This document shows, piece after piece, positions 25,097-34,300 of a stretch of 64,000 nt of DNA; positions within the stretch are counted from its first letter, which is position 1; every line of letters begins with the position of its first letter. A program made the translations under genes and the position numbers. This stretch comes from Ancylobacter novellus. Its GTDB lineage: Bacteria > Pseudomonadota > Alphaproteobacteria > Rhizobiales > Methylopilaceae. The notes beneath the pieces were generated by a model. That model was not told where the DNA came from, searched no databases, and saw only the letters and a program-made list of their open reading frames with translations. Where the stretch lies: NCBI GenBank assembly GCA_003241695.1, contig QFPN01000008.1, positions 1 through 64,000 of the forward strand, in the 5' to 3' direction.

Positions 25097-26457
25097 AGAC
25101 CATCGAGCGGCCCGACGACGTCGAGGCGCTGCAACGCCGGGTCGCGAAGCTCGAGCGCATCAACGCAGCCTTGATGGACCACGTCGAGCGGGCGACCGAC
25201 CGGCAGGCCAACGCCTATTCGCTGTTCCAGACCGCCATCACGCTCGACGCGCGGGTGCGCTCGCGCACGCAGGAGCTCGTCAACCTGATGCGCAGCGTCG
25301 AGCGCTCGAACCAGGCGCTCACCGAGGCCAAGGAAGAGGCCGAGCGCGCCAACAGGTCCAAGACCAAGTTCCTCGCCGCCGCGAGCCACGACCTGCTCCA
25401 GCCTTTGAACGCCTCGCGGTTGTCGATCTCCACGCTCCGCGACATGGAGATCGGGCGCGAGGCGCTCGCGATCGCGGGTCAGGTCGAACGCGGGCTGACC
25501 ACGATCGAGGAATTGATCAAGGCGCTGATCGACATCTCGAAGCTCGACGCCGGCGTGCTGCGCCCAAACGTCCACGCGGTCGACCTCAACGAACTGATCG
25601 ACGACGTGCTCGAGAGCTTCGAGCCCATGGCGGCGCGCAAGAACCTGCGCCTGACGGGCCGCGCCGACGTGCTCGCGGTCGAGAGCGACCCGATCATGCT
25701 CCGCCGCATCCTGCAGAACCTCGTGTCGAACGCGGTCCGCTACACGAAGCGGGGCGGCGTCCGGGTGCGGGCGCGCCAGCGGGCCGGCCTGTGCGTCGTC
25801 GACGTCGTCGACACCGGCCCCGGCATCGGCAAGGCGGACTGCGCGCGGATGTTTGACGAGTTCTACCGCGGCGAGACCTCGAGCGACTCCGATCCGGGCC
25901 TCGGCCTCGGCCTGTCGATCGTCAAGCGCATGACGCTCGCCCTCGGCCACGGGCTCATGGTCTCGTCGCGGCCGGGCCGGGGCTCGCGCTTCCGCCTGCG
26001 GCTCGCCATGGCTCAGGGCGCCGCGCGGCCGCGCGGGGCGCAGCCGACGCCGTTCCTCGGCGCGCCGACCGCGGTCGCGGGGGGCCTCGTGGTCGTGGTC
26101 GAGAACGACACGGCTGCGCGCGAGGCGCTGTGCCGGCTGCTCGCGTCCTGGGAGGCGGACGTCGTCGGCGCGCGCGACCTTGCGGAGCTGCGCAAGGCGC
26201 TCGTCTCCGCGGACGCGCCCCGCGTCGCTGTTCTCGACTATCACCTCGACAACGGGGAATGCGGGCTCGACGCCGCCGACTGGCTGCGGGCGCGTTACGG
26301 AACCGCGCTGCCGGTGATCGTCTCGACCGCCGACCACACCGCCGAGGTCGCGGCCCGCATCCAGCAGGCGGGCGCCGAACTGATCCACAAGCCGATGAAG
26401 CCCGCCCAGCTCAGGGCGTTGATCTCGCATCTGGTCGGGCCGGCCCGGGCGGCGTGA
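25093..26457 (+). CDS. nahK: hybrid histidine kinase, NahK/ErcS'-like
   Basis: 454 residues, soluble. N-terminal coiled coil (~10-95), HisKA with His99 in AAASHDLLQPLNA, HATPase (NLVSNAVRYT, VVDTGPGIG, GLGLGLSIVKRM) and a C-terminal receiver (~333-445; VVVVENDTAA, Asp382 in AVLDYHLDNGE, HKPMKP). This is the short PAS-less form seen in NahK. With NosP it should relay nitric oxide to a phosphotransfer partner or to the adjacent LuxR regulator. It is convergent with that regulator, the 3' ends overlapping by 47 bases. Confidence 0.87.
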   Translation: MKTIERPDDVEALQRRVAKLERINAALMDHVERATDRQANAYSLFQTAITLDARVRSRTQELVNLMRSVERSNQALTEAKEEAERANRSKTKFLAAASHDLLQPLNASRLSISTLRDMEIGREALAIAGQVERGLTTIEELIKALIDISKLDAGVLRPNVHAVDLNELIDDVLESFEPMAARKNLRLTGRADVLAVESDPIMLRRILQNLVSNAVRYTKRGGVRVRARQRAGLCVVDVVDTGPGIGKADCARMFDEFYRGETSSDSDPGLGLGLSIVKRMTLALGHGLMVSSRPGRGSRFRLRLAMAQGAARPRGAQPTPFLGAPTAVAGGLVVVVENDTAAREALCRLLASWEADVVGARDLAELRKALVSADAPRVAVLDYHLDNGECGLDAADWLRARYGTALPVIVSTADHTAEVAARIQQAGAELIHKPMKPAQLRALISHLVGPARAA

Positions 26458-27121
26458 CCTCGGCCGCCCCGCGACCCTCGCTCATCACTGCGTTGAATTC
26501 GAGCGCCGACGTCTCGATGACCGCCTGGGTGCGGCTCGACACGCCGAGCTTACGCATGATCTCGGAGATGTGCGCCTTGACGGTCGATTCCCCGACATTG
26601 AGTTCGTAGGCGATCTGCTTGTTGAGCTTGCCGCGCTTGACGAGCGACAGGACGCGCATCTGCGCGGGCGTGAGGCTGCGCAGCCGCTCCAGCATCGCCG
26701 CGCCCGAGCGCTCGCCCCCCGGCGGCGGCCGGCGATGGCCTTTCGGCAGGAACACCCCGCCGTTCAGAACCTCGATCATGGCTTCGGCGAGCAACGTCTT
26801 GCCCGACGCCTTCGGCACGAAGCCGGCGGCGCCGCAGCGGATCGCCTCGCGAACGATCTCGGGTTCGTCCATGCCCGACACCACGAGCACCGGCGTCCGC
26901 GGGAAGCGCGCCCGCATCTCGATCAGCCCGTCGAAGCCCGTGACGCCCTTCATCGAGAGGTCGAGCAGGATCAGGTCGGCCGGAACCGAAGCGGCCAGAA
27001 GCTCGAAGGCCGAGGTCAGCGCGTCGGCCTCGTCGACGACCGCGTCCGGAAACGCGGCCGTCACCGCCGACAGCATCGCCTCGCGGAACAGCGGATGATC
27101 GTCGACGATCACGAAACGCAT
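26411..27121 (-). CDS. LuxR-type response regulator, AgmR/ExaE-like
   Basis: 236 residues from the ATG at 27121 (a GTG at 27124 is equivalent). Receiver: VIVDDHPLFREAM, Asp54 in ILLDLSMKGV, Lys in GFVPKASGK. HTH: LTPAQMRVLSLVKRGKLNKQ and ELNVGESTVKAHISEIMRKL. Strongly similar in layout to the regulator at 18175-18870. Likely partner of the NahK-like kinase. Its 3' end overlaps that kinase gene by 47 bases on the opposite strand. Confidence 0.9.
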   Translation of the reverse strand: MRFVIVDDHPLFREAMLSAVTAAFPDAVVDEADALTSAFELLAASVPADLILLDLSMKGVTGFDGLIEMRARFPRTPVLVVSGMDEPEIVREAIRCGAAGFVPKASGKTLLAEAMIEVLNGGVFLPKGHRRPPPGGERSGAAMLERLRSLTPAQMRVLSLVKRGKLNKQIAYELNVGESTVKAHISEIMRKLGVSSRTQAVIETSALEFNAVMSEGRGAAEVTPPGPARPDARSTP

Positions 27122-27195
27122 CACGGAAGCTCTCCGACCGACCGGACGTCACCCTCATACCGGCTTTGGCGGGCGACGTCTGTCGGCAAAGAGAC

Positions 27196-30100
27196 TCAGG
27201 CGCCCGGAGACGCCTCCGAGATCGCCTCCGCCGCCGACGTCAGGAAAGCCGGCGCGCGGATCACGTCGAGATGGGTCGCGCCCGCGACGCGCGCGAGGCT
27301 TGCGACCGGCGCGAGCCGGCTCCAGTCGCGCAGGCGTTCCGGGCGGCTGAGCGAGTCTTCCGCCTGCCAGACATGGACGCGCTGGCCGGGAAGCGGCTCA
27401 TGGAGGTGGCCGACGGCGCGCACGCGCTTGTCGAGCTGCGCCCAGAGCGTCGCCTCGCGCGAGCCGGCGGCGGGGCCGTCCGCGGGAAGGTCGTCGCCGC
27501 GGTCGAGGACGCCCCGCAGCACGGCCTCGCGTTCGGCCCCGGTCATGCGCGAGAACAGCGCCCGCCAGCGATCCGCCATCGGACTGCGCGCGAGCCAGGC
27601 GTCGGACGCGGTTTCCGCCCGGCGACGCTCCTCCGCCGACAGGGGCCTGTCGGTCGCGAGCGGCGTCGGCTCGAAGGTGTCGACGAGGCCGAGGAACTCG
27701 ACCGTGACGCGGCCCTGAAGCCGCCGCGCGGTCTCGAAGGCGAGGTCGCCGCCCGAGGACCAGCCGATCAGCGCGCAGCGGCCCGAGGGACAGGCCTCCG
27801 CGACATAGGCCGCGTATTCGGCCGCGAGCGCCGTGACGTCGTAGCCGCGCCAGAGCGCCTCCGTATAGGCATGGCTGACGAAGCCGAAGACCGGCCGCGA
27901 GCCGCCGAGCGCCTCGGCGAGCGGCGCGAACTCGGTCGAGTTGACGATCAGCCCCGGCAGACAGAACAGCGGCGCGCCGGCGCCGCCCTCGGCGAGGCGC
28001 ACGACGTCCGGGCGCGAAGGCGCGGCGGGCGCTGGCGCGGGCGACAGCCGCTCGGCGAGCGCCGCGAGCGTCTTCGCGTTCAGGATGTCGGCGAGCGCGA
28101 GCTTCTTCGCGCCCTGCCCGATCCCCTGCTTGCGGATGCGCCCGAGCATCTTGAGGCTGAGGATGGAGTCGCCGCCGAGCGCCATGAAGCCGTCGTCGCG
28201 GCCGACCGTCTCCACGCCGAGCAGCTCCCGCCAGACCGCGGCGAGCGCCTCCTCGACGGCCCCTCGCGGCGGCTCGCCGGCCGCCTTCGACTCCTCCGGC
28301 CGCGGCAAGGCGCGCCGGTCGACCTTGCCGTTCGGGGTGAGCGGCAGCGCGTCGAGCATGACGATCCGAGCCGGGACCATATGGGCCGGCAGCGTTTCGG
28401 CGAGGCGCGCCGCGACGGCTTCGGGCGAGAGGCCCGCCGCTCCCGCCGCATAGGCCACGAGCCGCGTCGCGCCGTCGCTCCGCTCGGCGGCCACATAGGC
28501 GTCGGAGACGCCCTCGATCCGCTTCAGCGCCGCCGCGACCTCGCCGGGCTCGACCCGGAAGCCGCGGATCTTCACCTGATCGTCGGTGCGGCCGAGGAAC
28601 TCGATCGCCCCGTCGGCGAGCCGGCGGACGCGGTCGCCGGTCCGGTAGAGGCGCGCGCCGGACGCGCCGAAGGGATCGGGGACGAAGCGTTCGGCGCTCA
28701 GGCCGGGCCGTCCCGCGTAGCCGCGCGCGAGGCTCCCGCCGCCGATGAACAGTTCGCCCGCGACGCCCTGCGGGGCGGGGTTCAGGTAACGGTCGAGCAC
28801 ATGGGTCTCGGCTGCGCCGAAGGCCTCGCCGATGGGCGCGGTCGCGGCGCGCCGGTCCGCCGTCTCGACGCGCTGGCGGGTCGCGCCGACCGTCGTCTCG
28901 GTCGGGCCGTAATGGTTCACGACGCGCAATTCCGGCGCGAGCGCGCGGACGCGGTCGAGGAACTCCCAGCCCGACGCCTCGCCGCCGAGCACGAGAACCT
29001 TCCGGGGAAGCGCGGAGGCCGGCGCCCGGCCCTGCAGCAGCGCCTGGAGATGGCTCGGGGTGATCTTGAGCGCGTCGATCCGCTCGTTGGAGACCCACGC
29101 GCCGAAGCGGTCCGGATCGAACACGTCGTCGGCGCCGGCGAGATGGAGCTCTACGCCGCCCGCAAGCGCGGCGTAGAGCATGGTGTTGCCGAGATCGGCG
29201 GCGACCGTCGAGACCATCCCGAGCCGCGCGCCTTCCGGCAGCGCCAGCAGATCCAGCGCGCCGCGGACATAGGCCGCGAGGCCGCCGCGCGTGACGACCA
29301 CGCCCTTGGGCTCGCCGGTCGAGCCGGAAGTGTAGACAACATAGGCGGCCTGCGCGGGGTGGGCGCGGCTCGGAAGCACCGCGCCCGGCTCGTCGGCCTC
29401 GTCGTCGAACGAAGCGACCAGCCGCTCGCAACGCTCGTGCGGCGCTTCGTGGCCGCTTCCCCCCTCCCCCTTGCGGGGAGGGGCCGGAAACGTCGCGGGC
29501 GTTTCGCGAAGGACGTGTTCGCGGCCGAGATCGTCCTCGCGGCCGGGCGCGGAGACGACGAGCAGCGCGCCGCAATCGGCGACGAGGGCCGCGCGCCGAT
29601 CCCGCGGCGCCGCGGGATCGAGCGCCGCATAGGCGCCGCCGGCCTTCAGGATCGCGAGCGCGCCCAGAACCCATTCGGGCGACCGGTCGGCGTCGAGCGC
29701 GACGATCGCGTCCGGCCCGACGCCGCGCGCGACGAGCCGGCGCGCCAGCCTGTCGGAGGCGGCGTCGAGCGCGCCGCGCGTCACACGCCGGCCGTTCTGG
29801 ACGAGCGCCGTCGCTTCGGGGTCCGCCGCCGCGAAGCGCGCCCAGGCGTCGACCACGTCCTCGGCCGGGCTCGTCTCGACAGCGCGGCGCGGCGCGGGCG
29901 GCGCGCCGAAGGGCAGATCGAGAAGCCGGCGGGAGGGATCGGCGACCGCGGCGTGTGCGAGGGCGGAAAAATCGCGCGCGAAACCTTCGACCGTCGCGGC
30001 GTCGAACAGGTCGCGGGCGTAGGCGAAGGAGCAGCGGAGCCCATCCGGCGCGTCGGAGACGTCGAGGCTGAGGTCGAAATGCGCCTCGCCCGCGTCGAGG

Positions 30101-31332
30101 CCGCGCGCCTCGGCCGGGTAGCCTCCGAAGCTGTCGAGCCCGCCTGCGCGCTGCTCCGTGCATTTCACCTGGAACAGCGGATGCACGCCCTCGATCCGCG
30201 GCGGCCGCAGCGCCTCGACCACGGCGTCGAACGGCGCGTCGACATTCTCGGACGCCGCCAGCAGGTCGTCGCGCACCGCCGTCAGCGCGTCGGCGAAGGT
30301 CGCGCGCTGGTCGAGCGCGCCGCCCAGCACCGCCACGGAGGCGAAATAGCCCACGACGCCGTGCGTCTCGGCGCGGCTGCGGCTCGACACCGGCGCGCCG
30401 ATCCGGACGTCGTCGCGTCCGCTCCAGCGCGCGAGCGCGAGCTTGAACACAGAGAGCGCCGCCATGAAGGGAGTCGCGCCGTTGGCCCGCGCGACGGCGC
30501 GCAGGCGTTCGGTCGTCTCGGGCGGCAGCGTCAGGACATGCGCGCCGCCTTCGACGGCTCCGCGCTGCGCCGTGCGCCTGCGGTCGAAGGGCAGGTCGAG
30601 CGGCGCGTGGTCGTCGCCGAGCGCGGCGCGCCAGAAGGCGAGCTGGCGCTCCTTCTCGCCGGCTTCGAGCCAGTCGCGCCGCCAGCCGACATAGTCGGCG
30701 AACTGAAGCGCGAGCGGCGGCAGGTCCGCCGGCGCGCCGCGGGCCGCGGCCTCGTAGAGCGCGGACAGCTCGCGCACCAGCAGCCCGACCGACTCGCCGT
30801 CGGCCAGAATGTGATGCAGCGCAAAGGCGACGCGCGAGCGCGCGCCCATCCGATGCAGCTCGATCCGGAGCAGCGGACCGCGCTCTAGATCGAAGGGCGC
30901 GACGACCAGCGCCTCCGCCGCGGCGTCGCTGAGAGCCTCATCCGCGAGATCCCGAGCGACGAGGGCCGGCGCGGCCGCGCCGATGCGCTGGACGGGCTCG
31001 CCCGCGTCGTCGAGGCCGAAGACGGCGCTGAGCGGCTCGTGCCGCTCGACGAGGGCGGCGAGCGCGCGCGTAAGCGCCGCCTCGTCGAGCGCGCCCTCGA
31101 CCGTCACCAGCCCCCCGATGTTGTAGGCCGGGCTCGCCGGGTCGCGCTGCCATGTCAGCCAGAGGCCGCGCTGCGCGTCGGAGAGCGGCAGGTCGCGCCC
31201 GCGCGGCGCCGGCGCGATCGGCAGCGTCGAGAAGTCGACGCCGTTCTCCGCCAACTTTTCGAGGAAGCGCCGGCGCGCCTCGGGCGAGAGCGCGGCGTAG
31301 CGCAGGCTGATCTGCCGGGCGTCGATGGTCAT
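27196..31332 (-). CDS. NRPS, terminal module C-A(Asp)-T-TE
   Basis: 1378 residues. C domain ~48-480 (HHILADG at 173-179), A domain ~490-1010 (YTSGSTGEPKG ~667; core GEASGW; NHYGPTETT), T domain with LGGDSILSLK (Ser ~1054), TE ~1115-1378 (GWSSGGDL). Pocket residues read by eye give D-L-T-K-V-G-H-V-G-K, nearly the canonical aspartate code, so the last residue is probably Asp. The TE releases the peptide by hydrolysis or cyclisation. A short palindromic repeat is translated in frame at residues ~614-627 between A2 and A3 motifs. It starts three bases after the previous NRPS stop. Confidence 0.93.
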   Translation of the reverse strand: MTIDARQISLRYAALSPEARRRFLEKLAENGVDFSTLPIAPAPRGRDLPLSDAQRGLWLTWQRDPASPAYNIGGLVTVEGALDEAALTRALAALVERHEPLSAVFGLDDAGEPVQRIGAAAPALVARDLADEALSDAAAEALVVAPFDLERGPLLRIELHRMGARSRVAFALHHILADGESVGLLVRELSALYEAAARGAPADLPPLALQFADYVGWRRDWLEAGEKERQLAFWRAALGDDHAPLDLPFDRRRTAQRGAVEGGAHVLTLPPETTERLRAVARANGATPFMAALSVFKLALARWSGRDDVRIGAPVSSRSRAETHGVVGYFASVAVLGGALDQRATFADALTAVRDDLLAASENVDAPFDAVVEALRPPRIEGVHPLFQVKCTEQRAGGLDSFGGYPAEARGLDAGEAHFDLSLDVSDAPDGLRCSFAYARDLFDAATVEGFARDFSALAHAAVADPSRRLLDLPFGAPPAPRRAVETSPAEDVVDAWARFAAADPEATALVQNGRRVTRGALDAASDRLARRLVARGVGPDAIVALDADRSPEWVLGALAILKAGGAYAALDPAAPRDRRAALVADCGALLVVSAPGREDDLGREHVLRETPATFPAPPRKGEGGSGHEAPHERCERLVASFDDEADEPGAVLPSRAHPAQAAYVVYTSGSTGEPKGVVVTRGGLAAYVRGALDLLALPEGARLGMVSTVAADLGNTMLYAALAGGVELHLAGADDVFDPDRFGAWVSNERIDALKITPSHLQALLQGRAPASALPRKVLVLGGEASGWEFLDRVRALAPELRVVNHYGPTETTVGATRQRVETADRRAATAPIGEAFGAAETHVLDRYLNPAPQGVAGELFIGGGSLARGYAGRPGLSAERFVPDPFGASGARLYRTGDRVRRLADGAIEFLGRTDDQVKIRGFRVEPGEVAAALKRIEGVSDAYVAAERSDGATRLVAYAAGAAGLSPEAVAARLAETLPAHMVPARIVMLDALPLTPNGKVDRRALPRPEESKAAGEPPRGAVEEALAAVWRELLGVETVGRDDGFMALGGDSILSLKMLGRIRKQGIGQGAKKLALADILNAKTLAALAERLSPAPAPAAPSRPDVVRLAEGGAGAPLFCLPGLIVNSTEFAPLAEALGGSRPVFGFVSHAYTEALWRGYDVTALAAEYAAYVAEACPSGRCALIGWSSGGDLAFETARRLQGRVTVEFLGLVDTFEPTPLATDRPLSAEERRRAETASDAWLARSPMADRWRALFSRMTGAEREAVLRGVLDRGDDLPADGPAAGSREATLWAQLDKRVRAVGHLHEPLPGQRVHVWQAEDSLSRPERLRDWSRLAPVASLARVAGATHLDVIRAPAFLTSAAEAISEASPGA
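29461..29483. repeat. GC palindrome inserted in frame in the NRPS A domain
   Basis: CCCCTCCCC and GGGGAGGGG pair perfectly (9 bp) around the loop CTTGC. The same palindrome with the same loop occurs at 41649-41671. In the protein it encodes APPRKGEGG in a variable loop of the adenylation domain. No second inverted copy is nearby. Confidence 0.75.
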
Positions 31333-31335
31333 GTC

Positions 31336-34300
31336 TTATCCTTCGATCTCGCTCAGCCAGCGGTCCATGTCGCCGAGACGGGCGTCCGGAGCCTCGCGCT
31401 CCGGCAGCGACGCCGCGAAGTCGGCGAGCCGCGGCAGCTCGAAGAAGCGCCGCAGGGGCGCGTCGACGCCGCGGCGCTCGATAAGCAGGGCGCGGACCCG
31501 CATGGCGGCGAGCGAATGGCCGCCGAGGCTGAAGAAGTCGTCGTGGCGGCCGGGCTCGACGCCGAGAACCTCGCGCCAGATCTCCGCGACCGCGCGTTCC
31601 GCCTCGGTCGCGGGCGGCTCCCCGCCGATCCGGCCGGCGTCCGGGTCCGGCAGCGCGGCGCGATCGAGCTTGCCGTTGCGCGTGACGGGCAGCGCCTCGA
31701 GCGCCACGATCCGCGACGGGACGAGGTGCTGCGGCAGCCGCTCGCCGAGCGCGGTCTTGAGCGCGGCCTCGTCCGCCGCTGCTTCCGCGACCGCCACATA
31801 GGCCACGAGCGCGTCGCGCCTCACTGTCACGGCCGCGTCGCTTACGCCTTCGAGGCGGCGCAGCGCCGCCTCGACCTCGCCGGGCTCGATCCGGACGCCG
31901 CGCAGCTTCACCTGCCGATCGAGGCGGCCGAGATAGAGGATCGCGCCGTCGGCGTCCTGCCGGGCAAGGTCGCCGGTGAGGTAAAGCCGCGCGCCGGCCG
32001 CGCCTTCCGGGTCGGGAACGAAGCGCTCGGCGGTGAGCCCCGGACGGCCGAGATAGCCGCGCGCGAGGTTGAGGCCGGCGATCGCGAGTTCGCCCGCCGC
32101 GCCCTGCGGGACCGGCCTGAGGTCGGCGTCGACGATGCGGATCGCGGTGTTGGCGATGGGCGCGCCGATCGGCGAACGGCGCTCGTCGGCCGCGCAGGTC
32201 CAGTGCGTGACGTCGATCGCGGCCTCGGTCGGGCCGTAGAGATTGTGAAGCTCCGCCGGCGTCCCGGCGAGCACGGCCCGCGCGAGGTCCGCCGGCAGCG
32301 CCTCGCCGCTCGCGAATACCCGGCGCAGGCTGGCCGCCTTCGCGAGTTCGCCCGCGGCGTGGAAGGCGGAGAGCATCGACGGCACGAAGTGCAGCGTGGT
32401 GACGCCCTCGGCCCGGATCAGCGCCCCGAGCGCCTCAGGGTCGCGATGGGCGCCGGGCGGGGCGACGACGAGCCGGGCGCCGGCCATGAACGGCCAGACG
32501 AACTCCCACACCGAGACGTCGAAGCCGAACGGCGTCTTCTGCAGCACGACGTCGGAGGGCGCGAGGCCGTAGCGCTCCTGCATCCAGGCGAGCCGGTTGA
32601 ACAGGCCCTCATGGGTGTTGCCGACGCCCTTCGGCCGCCCGGTCGAGCCGGAGGTGTAGATCACATAGGCGAGCGACCGCGGGTCGGGACGCAGCGCAGG
32701 CGCGGCGAGCGCGCCTCCGTCCGGCTCGTCGAGAGCGATCAGGTCGAGGCCGTCCCGAGGCAAGCGCGGCGTGAGCGCGCGGATCGTCAGGACGACCCGC
32801 GCGCCCGCGTCCGCCGCCATGTCACGCAGCCGCTCGGCGGGCTGTTCGGGATCGAGCGGCAGCCAGGCCGCGCCGGCCCGCAGGACGCCGTGGATCGCGA
32901 CCACGAGCTCGATCGAGCGTTCGAGCGCGATCCCGACCACGTCGCCCTCGCCGACGCCGCGGCCGGCGAGCCGCGCCGCGACCGCGTCGGCGCGGCGGCC
33001 GAACTCGGCGTAGGTCAGCGTCTCGGCCCCGAAGGTCAGCGCCGGCGCGTCGGGCGCGCGCTCCGTCCAGCCGGCGATGCGGTCGAGCACGTTGCGGGGC
33101 TCGGGCCAGTCGCGGCCGGTCGCGTTCCAGCCTTGGAGCGCCGCCCGCTCGGCGTCGCCGAGGAGATCGAGCGCGCCGAGCGGCGTCTCCGGCCGCTCCG
33201 CCATGGCGAGCAGCGCGCGCTTCAGCGCGCCATCGAGCCGCTCGACCGTCTCCTGGGCGAAGGCGTCCCTCGCGAAGGTCCAGCCGAAATCGAGACCGGC
33301 CTCGCCGTCCGCGACCGTGATCGCGAGCGGATAGTTGGTGGTTTCGACCGCGCCCAGCGATTCGAGCTTCGGTCCGGAGCCGTCGCCCAGCGCCTGCGCG
33401 ACGGGATAGTTCTCGAACACCAGCAGCGCGTCGAAGGCCGCGGCCCCGCCGAGGCCGCAGAGCGCCTGAACCTCCCAGAGCGGCGCGTGCTCGTGCTCGC
33501 GCGTCTCGGCCGCGCGCCTCTGGAGGTCGCCGAGCCAGTCGCCGGCGGAGCGCGCGGGATCGACGGTCTCGGCCTGGATCAGCGTGTTGATGAACAGGCC
33601 GACCGCGGCCTCGACGCCCGGAACCTCGGAGGAGCGGCCGGAGGTCGTGGTCCCGAACGCGACGGTCGGCTTGCCCGTAAGCTGCGACAGCGTCAGAGCC
33701 CAGCCGCCCTGGACGAGCGTGTTGAGCGTGACGCCGCGCTCGCGCGCGAACCGCTTCAGCCGCGCCGTTCCGGCCGGATCGAGCGCGCGGCGGAGATGGC
33801 CGAAGCCTTGTCCGGCCTCGGGTCTGCCGAAGACGCCGGCGACGATCGTCGGCTCCTCGACGGCCGCGAGCCGCCGCTTCCAGAAGGCGGCCGACGCCTC
33901 GGGATCGCGGGCCTCCAGCCAGGCGACATGGTCGCGGAAGCGCCCGCCCGCGGGCGGGACGGCCCGACCGTCGTAGCGCGCCAGCGCCTCGGCGATCAGC
34001 CGCGACGTGCTCCAGCCGTCGAGCACGAGATGGTGGCTCGTCAGCACGATCCGCGTCCGGCCGCCGTCGAGGCGCAGCAGCGCCACGCGGATCAGCGGCG
34101 GCTTCGCGAGGTCGAAGCCGCGCAACCGCTCGGCCTCCGCGAAAGCCGCGAGATCCGGCTCCGAGACCTCCCGCCCGCGCCAGTCATGCGTCTCGACGAC
34201 CGAGCCCGCGCGCCCGACCACGAACTGCAGCGGGCGTTCGAGCCCCTCGGCGACGAAGCCGGTCCGCAGCGCCGCGTGGCGCGCGACCGTCGCGTCCCAG

